NCBI GenBank assembly: GCA_946480605.1
Contig: CAMLKW010000033.1
Span: 1-27,024 of the forward strand
Origin: an uncultured Roseateles sp.
GTDB taxonomy: Bacteria > Pseudomonadota > Gammaproteobacteria > Burkholderiales > Burkholderiaceae
Length of the DNA: 27,024 nucleotides
Direction: 5' to 3'
The notes beneath the pieces are model-generated. The model was not told the origin of the DNA. It searched no databases and saw nothing but the letters and a program-made list of their open reading frames with translations. The position numbers and the translations under genes were made by a program. This document shows, in pieces, positions 17,651 through 23,624 of the stretch. Positions within the stretch are counted from its first letter, which is position 1; each line of letters opens with the position of its first letter.

Positions 17651-18121
17651 ATGCCATTGCAGCGCCTTCGCCCCTGGATCCGGCGGCCCTTCAGGGTCGC
17701 CGTTTTGCTTGTGGGCTTCGCGGTCCTGCTTGCCGGGTTGCTGTCCGCAGCGCAGACCCATGCCTTCATGCAGAAGGCGCTTCCTGCCACGGGACGCGTT
17801 GCAGACTTCGAGCAAGTCTCGCGTCGTTCCTGGTACCCCGTCGTCGAGTTCGAGGACGGGCAAGGGCATGTCGTGCGCTTCACAAGCACGATGGGATCCC
17901 GCTACCCAAGCCAGGACATCGGCGACGACGCCCCGGTGCTCTACGACCCGGGGGACAACTCACCGACTCGCGCGGCGAGGGTGGCAGGCGGCCCCACCTG
18001 GGGGCCTGCGATCATGACGGTAGCCATCGGTCTCTTCCTCATGGGCACGCCACTCTGGGGAATGCGACGCGCGAGATTCGAGCGCCGCGGCCGAGGCTAC
18101 GGCGCTGCGAACAGACGCTGA
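17651..18121 (+). CDS. DUF3592-type membrane protein
   Basis: The product has 156 residues from 17651. It has an N-terminal transmembrane helix (about 14-33), a small beta-rich middle (ATGRVADFEQVSRRSWYPVVEFEDGQGHVVRFTS, then VLYDPGDNSPTRA) and a second helix (about 118-138) before a basic tail. This plan matches DUF3592, whose function is unknown. Alternative starts are GTG at 17606 and ATG at 17642; none has a Shine-Dalgarno. Codon use is visibly less biased than in neighbouring genes (several TTG and CTT leucine codons in the first 40 codons), which may mean later arrival or weak expression. Its last 25 bases overlap the 3' end of the convergent dusC gene. Confidence 0.78.
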   Translation: MPLQRLRPWIRRPFRVAVLLVGFAVLLAGLLSAAQTHAFMQKALPATGRVADFEQVSRRSWYPVVEFEDGQGHVVRFTSTMGSRYPSQDIGDDAPVLYDPGDNSPTRAARVAGGPTWGPAIMTVAIGLFLMGTPLWGMRRARFERRGRGYGAANRR

Positions 18122-19029
18122 GCCAGCTCATCCGCTGCGTTGACGGTGCGCAGCTCGGCATAGGCGGCCTCGGCCTCCGGGTAGGCGCGCTTCAGGTAGT
18201 GCAGCCACTGCTTGAGCCTGCCACCCTGGTGCCGTGCCGCGACCGTGGCGCGCACCTGGGTGAAGAAGACCTGCATCAGCGGCAGCAGGTCCGCCCACGG
18301 CAATGACTCGGCACGCTGGCCCGCCACGCGCAGCGCCAGGCCGGGGTCGGCCACCATGCCGCGACCCAGCATCAGGTGCTCGCAGCCGCTGCGCTCACGC
18401 GCCAGCTCGGCGTGCTCCACCGTCCAGATCTCGCCGTTGGCGATGACGGTCAGCGGCACGGCCTCGCGCACGGCGGCGATGCGCTCCCAGTAGGCCGGCG
18501 GCTTGTAGCCATCGGCCTTGGTGCGGGCGTGCACGACGATCTCCTCGGCGCCCGCCGCATGGATGGCGCGGGCCACGTCCAGCGTGCGGCTGTCGTCCAT
18601 GTAGCCCAGGCGCATCTTGGCCGAGACCATGATGCCGGCCGGCACCGCACGGCGCACGGCGGACACGATCTCGTGGATCAGTTCGGGCTCGTCCAGCAGC
18701 ACGGCACCGCCGCGATGGCGGTTCACGCATTTGGCGGGGCAGCCAAAGTTCAGGTCGATGCCCTCGGGCTTCAGCTCGGCCAGCCGCGCGGCGTTCTCGG
18801 CCAGGCAGTGCACGTCGGAGCCCAGCAGCTGCGGGTGCACCGGCACGCCGGCCGCCGTGCGCCCGCCGTTCTTCAGCTCCGGCACGATGCGCGTGAACAC
18901 GCGGCTTGGCAGCAACTGGTCGGTCACGCGGATGAACTCGGACACGCAACGGTCCACGCCACCCACGCGAGTCAGCACGTCGCGCAGGATGTGATCGAGC
19001 AGGCCCTCCATGGGCGCCAGGAGGATCAT
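18097..19029 (-). CDS. dusC: tRNA-dihydrouridine synthase C
   Basis: This 310-residue FMN flavoenzyme reduces uridine to dihydrouridine in tRNA (U16 for E. coli DusC). The start MILLAPMEGLLDHILRDVLTRVGGVDRCVSEF is the DusC form of the usual APM motif. LNFGCPAKCVNRHRGGAVLL holds the catalytic Cys (the GCPAK.VN.HRGG signature), followed by VSAKMRLGY, HARTKADGY, VIANGEIW and MLGRGMVADP, the FMN phosphate loop. The DusC-like C-terminal helical domain ends at LAQRLFAAP. The frame is open far upstream, but the ATG at 19029 is well supported: it overlaps the TGA of the upstream metallopeptidase gene in an ATGA, so the two genes are coupled. The end overlaps the DUF3592 gene. Confidence 0.94.
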   Translation of the reverse strand: MILLAPMEGLLDHILRDVLTRVGGVDRCVSEFIRVTDQLLPSRVFTRIVPELKNGGRTAAGVPVHPQLLGSDVHCLAENAARLAELKPEGIDLNFGCPAKCVNRHRGGAVLLDEPELIHEIVSAVRRAVPAGIMVSAKMRLGYMDDSRTLDVARAIHAAGAEEIVVHARTKADGYKPPAYWERIAAVREAVPLTVIANGEIWTVEHAELARERSGCEHLMLGRGMVADPGLALRVAGQRAESLPWADLLPLMQVFFTQVRATVAARHQGGRLKQWLHYLKRAYPEAEAAYAELRTVNAADELAQRLFAAP

Positions 19030-19538
19030 TTCGACGCGTCCTGGTTCATCAGGTGAAGACGCAGATCGAACTCCAGCTGGACGTAGTCCGGCTCCATGTG
19101 CTGGCACAGCTGGTAGAAGGCCTTGTTGTGCTCCAGCTCTCGCAGATGGGCCAGCTCGTGCACGACGATCATGCGCAGCAGCGCCGCCGGCGCGTCCTTG
19201 AACAACGTGGCGACGCGGATCTCGCGGCGCATCTTCAGCTTGGCGCCTTGCACCTGCGTGCGGCGCGTGTGCGTGCCCAGCGCCTGCTGCAGCACGCGCA
19301 GCTTGGCATCGAACCCGACGAAGTTCAGCGGCGGCGCATTGCGCAGGTGGCGGGTCTTGAGGTCGTTCACGTAGGTGAACAGCGCGGAGTCGCTGCGCAC
19401 CTCGTGGCGCTCGGGGTAGCGGCGCTGCAGGTAGTCGGCCAGCCGGCCTTCGGCCTGCAGTGCTTCGGCCTGGGCAATCAGCTCGGGCGGGTAGCCGGCG
19501 AGGTAGCGTGCCGCGCTGGCAAGATGGGGCGATGTCAT
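19026..19538 (-). CDS. YgjP-type zinc metallopeptidase domain protein
   Basis: This 170-residue protein belongs to the YgjP/DUF45 (SprT-like, M48-type) group. The zinc site is HELAH (127-131) with a third His at 137 in ELEHNKAFYQLCQHMEPDY, which is the family's hallmark. Other typical features are YVNDLKTRHLRNAPPLNFVGFDAKLRVLQQALGTH and KLKMRREIRVATLFKDAP. The biological substrate is unknown. The start codon overlaps the start codon of the divergent ferredoxin gene by seven bases, and the stop overlaps the dusC start in an ATGA. There is no Shine-Dalgarno near the ATG. Confidence 0.9.
   Translation of the reverse strand: MTSPHLASAARYLAGYPPELIAQAEALQAEGRLADYLQRRYPERHEVRSDSALFTYVNDLKTRHLRNAPPLNFVGFDAKLRVLQQALGTHTRRTQVQGAKLKMRREIRVATLFKDAPAALLRMIVVHELAHLRELEHNKAFYQLCQHMEPDYVQLEFDLRLHLMNQDASK
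19520..19525 (+). promoter_or_regulatory. Candidate -10 box of the ferredoxin gene
   Basis: CAAGAT, six bases before the ferredoxin ATG, inside the first codons of the divergent metallopeptidase gene. No Shine-Dalgarno between. Confidence 0.3.
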
Positions 19539-19813
19539 CGGAAACGTTCAGGATCAGGCTGGAGCCGCAGGGCGCCATTTTCGACTGCGCCGCCGACCAG
19601 CCCCTGCTGCTCGCCGCGCTGGCCGCCGGCATCGCCCTGCCGTGGTCCTGCCGCAATGGCAGTTGCCGCACCTGCTTGTCGCAGCTCGTCGACGGCCGCA
19701 TCGAGCACCGCATCCCCTGGCCGGGCCTGTCGGCCGAGGAGAAGGCCGAGGGGCTGATCCTGCCCTGCGTGGCCGAGCCGCGCAGCGACTGCGTGCTGCG
19801 CCCGGGCGCTTGA
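19532..19813 (+). CDS. Plant-type [2Fe-2S] ferredoxin
   Basis: This 93-residue ferredoxin has the cluster ligands C40, C45, C48 and C79 in the C-X4-C-X2-C-Xn-C plan (WSCRNGSCRTCLSQL and ILPCVAEPRSD). It transfers electrons to an unidentified partner. The frame is open upstream to 19460, but that part lies wholly inside the divergent metallopeptidase gene and is not expected in the family. The start codons of the two genes overlap by seven bases (ATGTCAT). CAAGAT six bases before the ATG could be a -10 box with a leaderless message. A similar stand-alone ferredoxin is common in betaproteobacteria; I cannot name its partner here. Confidence 0.9.
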   Translation: MSSETFRIRLEPQGAIFDCAADQPLLLAALAAGIALPWSCRNGSCRTCLSQLVDGRIEHRIPWPGLSAEEKAEGLILPCVAEPRSDCVLRPGA

Positions 19814-19817
19814 GCTC

Positions 19818-19836
19818 GTCCACAGCACCTGTGGAC
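19818..19836. repeat. Inverted repeat containing a DnaA-like box
   Basis: GTCCACAG (19818-19825), CAC, CTGTGGAC (19829-19836), perfect eight-base arms, five bases after the ferredoxin stop. The right arm is part of TGTGGACAA, one mismatch from a DnaA box on the minus strand. No T-run follows, so it is not an obvious terminator. Confidence 0.6.
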
Positions 19837-19877
19837 AAACCCGTGAACAGCCTGCGGGCGACCGCGTTAAGTGCTTG
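19829..19877 (-). repeat. Bipartite repeat, copy A
   Basis: On the minus strand the segment reads CAAGCACTTA (19877-19868), 29 bases, TTGTCCACAG (19838-19829). A second copy with the same ends and exactly the same 29-base spacing lies on the plus strand at 22924-22972. About 15 of the 29 spacer bases also match by my hand alignment. It lies between the ferredoxin and acyltransferase genes. Confidence 0.7.
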
Positions 19878-19931
19878 CTCTTTCAGGGCTTTTCTTAATC
19901 TGCCTCAGTTTCGGGCAGGGACATGCGGCGG

Positions 19932-19937
19932 GACAAT
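19932..19937 (+). promoter_or_regulatory. Candidate -10 box of the acyltransferase gene
   Basis: GACAAT, seven bases before the ATG at 19945 with no Shine-Dalgarno between. No good -35 hexamer at the expected spacing. Confidence 0.35.
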
Positions 19938-19944
19938 CACGGCC

Positions 19945-20535
19945 ATGCATCGCACCATCTTCACGACGCCCATCGTCAGCAGCCTGCTGCGCGGCGTCTC
20001 TCTGGCGTGGCTCAGGCTCGCGGGCTGGACCGTCCAGGGCCAGCTGCCACCCGAGGCGCGCAAGAGCGTCTTCATCGCCGCACCTCACACCAGCAACTGG
20101 GACCTGCCCTACACGCTGTTTGCGTCGTTCGCGCTGCGCCTGACGCCCTATTGGATGGGCAAGGCCTCCATCTTCAGGTTCCCGTTCGGTGGGTTGATGC
20201 GCTGGCTGGGCGGCATCCCGGTGGACCGCAGCAAGTCGACCAACCTCGTCGCCGCGTCGGCCGAGGCGCTGCAGGCCGCGGACGGGCCGGTGCAGCTCAT
20301 CGTGCCGCCAGAGGGCACGCGCAGCAAGACCGTCTACTGGAAGACCGGCTTCTACTGGATCGCCGTCACGGCCAAGCTGCCCATCGTCATGGCCCACATG
20401 GACTATCCGCGCAAGCTCGTCGGCCTCGGCCCGCTGTTCGTGCCGACCGGCGACGTGGATGCCGACATGACCTTGATCAAGCGCTACTACGCGCAGTTCA
20501 AGGGCAAGAACTCAGACCAGTTCACGCACGAGTAG
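19945..20535 (+). CDS. Lysophospholipid-type acyltransferase
   Basis: This 196-residue protein resembles the PlsC/LPLAT acyltransferase family. The catalytic HX4D motif is H48-D53 in APHTSNWDLPY, and the second motif is PPEGTRSKT (121-129), with FPFGGLMRWLGGIPVDRSKSTN between them. It is shorter than PlsC and more like small stand-alone members; the acyl acceptor is unknown. An N-terminal amphipathic or membrane-associated segment is likely (residues 5-30). The start at 19945 is chosen because the upstream part of the frame runs through the ferredoxin gene. No Shine-Dalgarno; GACAAT is seven bases upstream. Repeat copy A lies in its upstream region. Confidence 0.88.
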   Translation: MHRTIFTTPIVSSLLRGVSLAWLRLAGWTVQGQLPPEARKSVFIAAPHTSNWDLPYTLFASFALRLTPYWMGKASIFRFPFGGLMRWLGGIPVDRSKSTNLVAASAEALQAADGPVQLIVPPEGTRSKTVYWKTGFYWIAVTAKLPIVMAHMDYPRKLVGLGPLFVPTGDVDADMTLIKRYYAQFKGKNSDQFTHE

Positions 20536-20593
20536 ATGAGCCGCTTGTCCGGTCTCGGCCCGAACACCGCCCAAATCAACGATTCCGCCAAAG

Positions 20594-20836
20594 ATGTCGA
20601 CCACCCCGTCCAAAGACCCGCTGCACGGCATGACGCTGGAGGCCATCGTCACGGCGCTGGTCGAGCATTTCGGCTGGCGTGAGCTGGGCGAACGCATAGC
20701 GATCAAGTGCTTCCGCATCGACCCCAGCGTGTCGTCCAGCCTGAAGTTCCTGCGCAAGACGCCGTGGGCGCGCGCGAAGGTGGAGAGCCTGTACCTGTTC
20801 ATGCGGCGCGAGCAGGCCCGCGCCGTCAAGGCTTAA
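20594..20836 (+). CDS. VF530 family (DUF2132) protein
   Basis: This 80-residue protein matches the VF530 family: [61 protein letters not shown]. This is a small helical fold described as DNA-binding, with no settled biological role. The pattern is nearly full-length and I see no oddity in the protein. The stop codon overlaps the stop of the convergent minE gene: the four bases TTAA at 20833-20836 contain both. No strong promoter or Shine-Dalgarno is visible ahead of the ATG. It probably has its own transcript, or reads through from the acyltransferase gene 58 bases upstream. Confidence 0.9.
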   Translation: MSTTPSKDPLHGMTLEAIVTALVEHFGWRELGERIAIKCFRIDPSVSSSLKFLRKTPWARAKVESLYLFMRREQARAVKA

Positions 20837-21096
20837 CGACCACCGGGTTCCGGGAGCTCGATCTTCACTTCGAGCACCTCCAGGTCGCCCTGACGCTCCA
20901 TGTGGACCTTGATGTCGTCGGGATTGATGGCCACGTACTTGCTGATGACGGCCACCAGCTCGCGCTGCAGCTGCGGCAGGTAGTCGGGGCTGCTGCTGCG
21001 GCCATTGCGCTCGTGCGCGAGGATGAGTTGCAGCCGCTCCTTGGCGACGCTGGCCGAGCTTTTCTTCTCACCGAGGAAGAAGTTCAGGAATCCCAT
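20833..21096 (-). CDS. minE: Cell division topological specificity factor MinE
   Basis: MinE binds MinD, triggers its ATPase and drives pole-to-pole oscillation that keeps MinC away from mid-cell. The 87-residue sequence has the N-terminal membrane-targeting segment MGFLNFFLG, the MinD-interacting stretch [17 protein letters not shown] (about 14-30), and the dimerisation domain with [43 protein letters not shown]. Length and residues are normal. A GAGG stretch lies upstream of the ATG. It is the last gene of minCDE, 13 bases after minD, and its stop overlaps the convergent VF530 stop. Confidence 0.97.
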   Translation of the reverse strand: MGFLNFFLGEKKSSASVAKERLQLILAHERNGRSSSPDYLPQLQRELVAVISKYVAINPDDIKVHMERQGDLEVLEVKIELPEPGGR

Positions 21097-21109
21097 TGCC
21101 AGGCCCCCC

Positions 21110-21928
21110 TCACTTGGCGCCGAAGACGCGCTTGAACCAGCTGGGCTTCACGGCTTCGGTGAAGCGCATGGGCTTGTCTTCGCCGAGGAAGCGCGCGACG
21201 ACGTCCTTGTAGGCCTCGGCCACGTCGGTGCCCTGCAGGTGGATGGCCGGCGTGCCCTGGTTGGACGCCTGCAGCACGCTCTCGCTCTCGGGGATGACGC
21301 CGATCAGCGGCGTGCGCAGGATTTCGTGGATATCGTCCAGGCTCAGCATCTGGCCACCCTCGACGCGGTTGGGGTTGTAGCGCGTGATGAGCAGGTGCTC
21401 CTTCACGGGCTCGCCGCCTTCGATGGCGCGCTTGGTCTTGCTGGACAGCATGCCCAGGATGCGATCGCTGTCACGCACCGACGAGACCTCGGGGTTGGTC
21501 ACCACCAGCGCCTCGTCGGCGTAGTGCATGGCCATCAGCGCACCGGTCTCGATGCCGGCCGGCGAGTCGCAGATGATGTAGTCGAACTCCATCTCCTTCA
21601 GCTCGTCCAGCACGCGCTCCACGCCGTCCTGCGTCAGCGCGTCCTTGTCGCGCGTCTGCGAGGCGGCCAGGATGTAGAGCTTGTCCAGCTGCTTGTCCTT
21701 GATCAGCGCCTGCGTCAGCTTGATCTCGTCGTTGACGACGTTGATCAGGTCGTACACCACGCGGCGTTCGACGCCCATGATGAGGTCCAGGTTGCGCAGG
21801 CCCACGTCGAAGTCGATGACGCAGGTCTTGAAGCCGCGCATCGCGAGGCCGGTGGCGAAGCTCGCGCTGGTGGTGGTCTTGCCGACCCCGCCCTTGCCGG
21901 AGGTGACGACGACGATCTTGGTGGTCAT
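21110..21928 (-). CDS. minD: Septum site-determining ATPase MinD
   Basis: This 272-residue ParA/MinD-type ATPase has the deviant Walker A GKGGVGKT (11-18) with its signature Lys, [13 protein letters not shown] as the switch region, and [15 protein letters not shown] as Walker B. The C-terminal amphipathic membrane anchor is present ([12 protein letters not shown]). MinD recruits MinC to the membrane and is released by MinE. AGGAAAG lies a few bases before the ATG. It sits 42 bases after minC and 13 before minE, the usual minCDE order. Confidence 0.97.
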   Translation of the reverse strand: MTTKIVVVTSGKGGVGKTTTSASFATGLAMRGFKTCVIDFDVGLRNLDLIMGVERRVVYDLINVVNDEIKLTQALIKDKQLDKLYILAASQTRDKDALTQDGVERVLDELKEMEFDYIICDSPAGIETGALMAMHYADEALVVTNPEVSSVRDSDRILGMLSSKTKRAIEGGEPVKEHLLITRYNPNRVEGGQMLSLDDIHEILRTPLIGVIPESESVLQASNQGTPAIHLQGTDVAEAYKDVVARFLGEDKPMRFTEAVKPSWFKRVFGAK

Positions 21929-21970
21929 CTGGGGCTTTCCTGTTCGTTCAGTTCAATCGGGGTTCGGGGC

Positions 21971-22792
21971 TCAGAACGCGAGCGGCTGCATCAGCAGCTT
22001 CTCGCCGTCGAGGAAGACCTGCGCCGGCTTGCCCGACACCTCGGGCGGCAGCGGGTTCTCGGTGGTGCGGTAGATGCCAGCGATGGACAGCAGCTCGGCC
22101 TCCAGGCTGTATGCGTAGATGCGTGCCGACGTGTCGCCGCGCGCGCCGGCGATGGCCTTGCCGCGCAGCGGCGCATAGACGTGCACGCTGCCGTCGGCGA
22201 TGACCTCGGCACCGTGGTTCACCAGCGCCAGCACGACGAGGTCGCCGCCCTTGGCGTAGATGCGCTGGCCGGAGCGCAGCGGCTTGTCGACGACCAACGT
22301 CGGCGCCGGGGCAGCCGGCTTCTCGACGATCTTCTCGACGGTGATCTCGCGCACCACTTCGCGCACGGTCTCGACGGGAGCGGCCTGCACGGCGGGCTCG
22401 TCGGCCGCATCGGCCAGGCCCAGCTCAAGCGCCAGCGCCAGTTCGTCGGCGGTCGCACCGGCCACGGCCACGGGCTGCAGCTGGCTGTCGCGCAGCAGTT
22501 GCACGATGGCCCGCAGGTCCACCGGCGCGGGGCCGTCCAGCGCGAGTGCTGCCTGGCTGTCGCCACCCACCGGGGCCGGCGCACGCGGCACCTGGCTCAG
22601 GTCGATGACCACGGGCTCGTGCTCGAAGCCACCCTGGCCCGCGCGCTCAGTCCAGTCGGCGGCCAGTTCGGACATGTCGGCGCTGTGCAGCACCAGGCCC
22701 AGCAGACTGAAGCGGCGCGACTTCAATTCGAAAGTGCCGGCGCGAGAAGCGCTCTTGTTGCGCCCGCCGTTCTCCCTTGTCGTTTCCGCCAT
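21971..22792 (-). CDS. minC: Septum site-determining protein MinC
   Basis: MinC inhibits FtsZ ring assembly where MinD recruits it. From the ATG at 22792 the product is 273 residues: the N-terminal FtsZ-inhibiting domain (about 18-105, starting [24 protein letters not shown]), a linker rich in Ala/Val/Glu/Pro (about 150-170) and the C-terminal beta-helix domain that binds MinD ([54 protein letters not shown]). A longer start at 22813 adds seven residues. The GGGCGGCAACGGGG region upstream may serve as ribosome binding site. It heads the minCDE operon; its promoter must lie in the large gap at 22793-23399. Confidence 0.95.
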   Translation of the reverse strand: MAETTRENGGRNKSASRAGTFELKSRRFSLLGLVLHSADMSELAADWTERAGQGGFEHEPVVIDLSQVPRAPAPVGGDSQAALALDGPAPVDLRAIVQLLRDSQLQPVAVAGATADELALALELGLADAADEPAVQAAPVETVREVVREITVEKIVEKPAAPAPTLVVDKPLRSGQRIYAKGGDLVVLALVNHGAEVIADGSVHVYAPLRGKAIAGARGDTSARIYAYSLEAELLSIAGIYRTTENPLPPEVSGKPAQVFLDGEKLLMQPLAF

Positions 22793-22822
22793 GCCCCGTT
22801 GCCGCCCGTTCAAAAGGCCGCG

Positions 22823-22828
22823 AGTTTA
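22823..22828 (-). promoter_or_regulatory. Candidate -10 box of minC
   Basis: TAAACT on the minus strand, 30 bases before the minC ATG at 22792. No good -35 hexamer 16-18 bases further. A GC-rich hairpin (22851-22867) lies where the -35 region would be or just beyond. Confidence 0.3.
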
Positions 22829-22850
22829 GCCGCCGGCACCGGGCGGCCTC

Positions 22851-22867
22851 TTGGGGACTGCCCCCAA
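22851..22867. other. Hairpin upstream of minC
   Basis: TTGGGG (22851-22856), loop ACTGC, CCCCAA (22862-22867). Next to it is a direct repeat of GGCGCCGC (22869-22876 and 22879-22886). There is no plus-strand gene to terminate, so a regulatory or dispersed-repeat origin is more likely than a terminator. Confidence 0.45.
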
Positions 22868-22923
22868 AGGCGCCGCGTGGCGCCGCCTCAAAAACGGGCA
22901 GTGCAAGACCAGCGGTGGCCGAT

Positions 22924-22972
22924 CAAGCACTTAGCGCTGCTGTCGTCAGCCGGCCCACAGACTTGTCCACAG
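22924..22972 (+). repeat. Bipartite repeat, copy B
   Basis: CAAGCACTTA (22924-22933), 29 bases, TTGTCCACAG (22963-22972). It has the same ends and spacing as copy A at 19829-19877, in the opposite orientation. The CACTTAGCG at its left end (22928-22936) recurs inverted as CGCTAAGTG at 23113-23121. Confidence 0.7.
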
Positions 22973-23234
22973 AACGCGGGGACAAACATCACAAATCTGT
23001 CATCCAGACCCGTGACATACGGCCACCTCGGCTTGACTTATCCCCAAATACGGAACCCGTCAAGCCCCGACGGACTGCATCACACATCTGCCCATCACCT
23101 CAGCTCATATCACGCTAAGTGATTGATTCATATAGGCCGCCCACAGCTGCCTAGAAATTGAGCAACCTAAGCAGAGCCGCATTGCATAAGGGCTTGGGGG
23201 CGACGGAGGGCAGTTCTCCACAAAGTTTTCCACA
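22963..23234. other. Cluster of DnaA-box-like 9-mers
   Basis: Four plus-strand 9-mers differ from TTATCCACA by one base: TTGTCCACA (22963-22971), TTATCCCCA (23038-23046), TTCTCCACA (23214-23222) and TTTTCCACA (23226-23234). A weaker one, GGTGGATAG (23240-23248), lies on the minus strand with two mismatches. The surrounding gap (22793-23399) is A/T-richer than the rest of the window and contains no gene I can support. It could bind DnaA as a regulatory, titration or origin-like site. I see no dnaA, dnaN or rpmH nearby. Confidence 0.5.
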
Positions 23235-23399
23235 GACTCGGTGGATAGCTTCAAGAAGTATTACGAATCAGTGACTTAACCGCGTTCCTTGATGCACTCT
23301 GGAGCTTTCGGCGCCAAGTGCGGCGCATGGGAGCACGAGGCGAGCAGGTACATTGGGCCCTGCCCGCAACCCGCGGACGCCCCCCCTGGAGAACTGCCC

Positions 23400-23582
23400 T
23401 TGGCCACGCCCAACTACAGCTACGAGAAACGCCAGCGCGAACTGGCCAAGAAGCGCAAGGCAGAAGAAAAGCGCCAGCGCAAGCTGAGCGGCAAGCCGGA
23501 CGACGGCACCTCGAACGATGAACCGCAGGCCGACGGCGAATCAGCGCCCGCCCCCGCGGCACCCGCCGATCCGCAAACCTAA
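23400..23582 (+). CDS. Small basic conserved protein, TTG start
   Basis: From TTG at 23400 the product is 60 residues: MATPNYSYEKRQRELAKKRKAEEKRQRKLSG followed by an acidic, Pro/Ala-rich tail. The first half is very rich in Lys, Arg and Glu and probably one long charged helix. I recall similar short proteins with PNY.FEKRQRELAKK.K.EEKRQRK in many proteobacteria, function unknown. The TTG start is chosen because GGAG lies eight bases upstream (23388-23391) and because the family begins at this point; the frame is open to an ATG at 23289 but that part looks non-coding. Its TAA stop is also the first part of the candidate -10 box of metG. Confidence 0.8.
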   Translation: MATPNYSYEKRQRELAKKRKAEEKRQRKLSGKPDDGTSNDEPQADGESAPAPAAPADPQT

Positions 23583-23585
23583 AAT
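23580..23585 (+). promoter_or_regulatory. Candidate -10 box of metG
   Basis: TAAAAT, whose TAA is the stop codon of the small basic protein gene. It lies 39 bases before the metG ATG. No good -35 hexamer. Confidence 0.45.
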
Positions 23586-23624
23586 CCGGCGCTTCGCCGC
23601 TCAGCCCCTGCCGTCCCCGTCTCC

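Noticed and set aside
19030..19713. Upstream extension of the dusC frame to about 540 codons
   Set aside because: The extra part overlaps the YgjP-type metallopeptidase in another frame; the DusC family begins at the ATG at 19029, which is coupled by ATGA.
22793..23399. Possible chromosomal replication origin
   Set aside because: The DnaA-like boxes are all one mismatch from consensus, and no dnaA, dnaN, gyrB, rpmH or gidA gene is nearby, so I report the cluster but do not call an origin.
23251..23562. 103-codon open frame on the minus strand in the metG upstream region
   Set aside because: Overlaps the TTG-start gene on the opposite strand, has no recognisable pattern, and is Arg-rich as shadows are.
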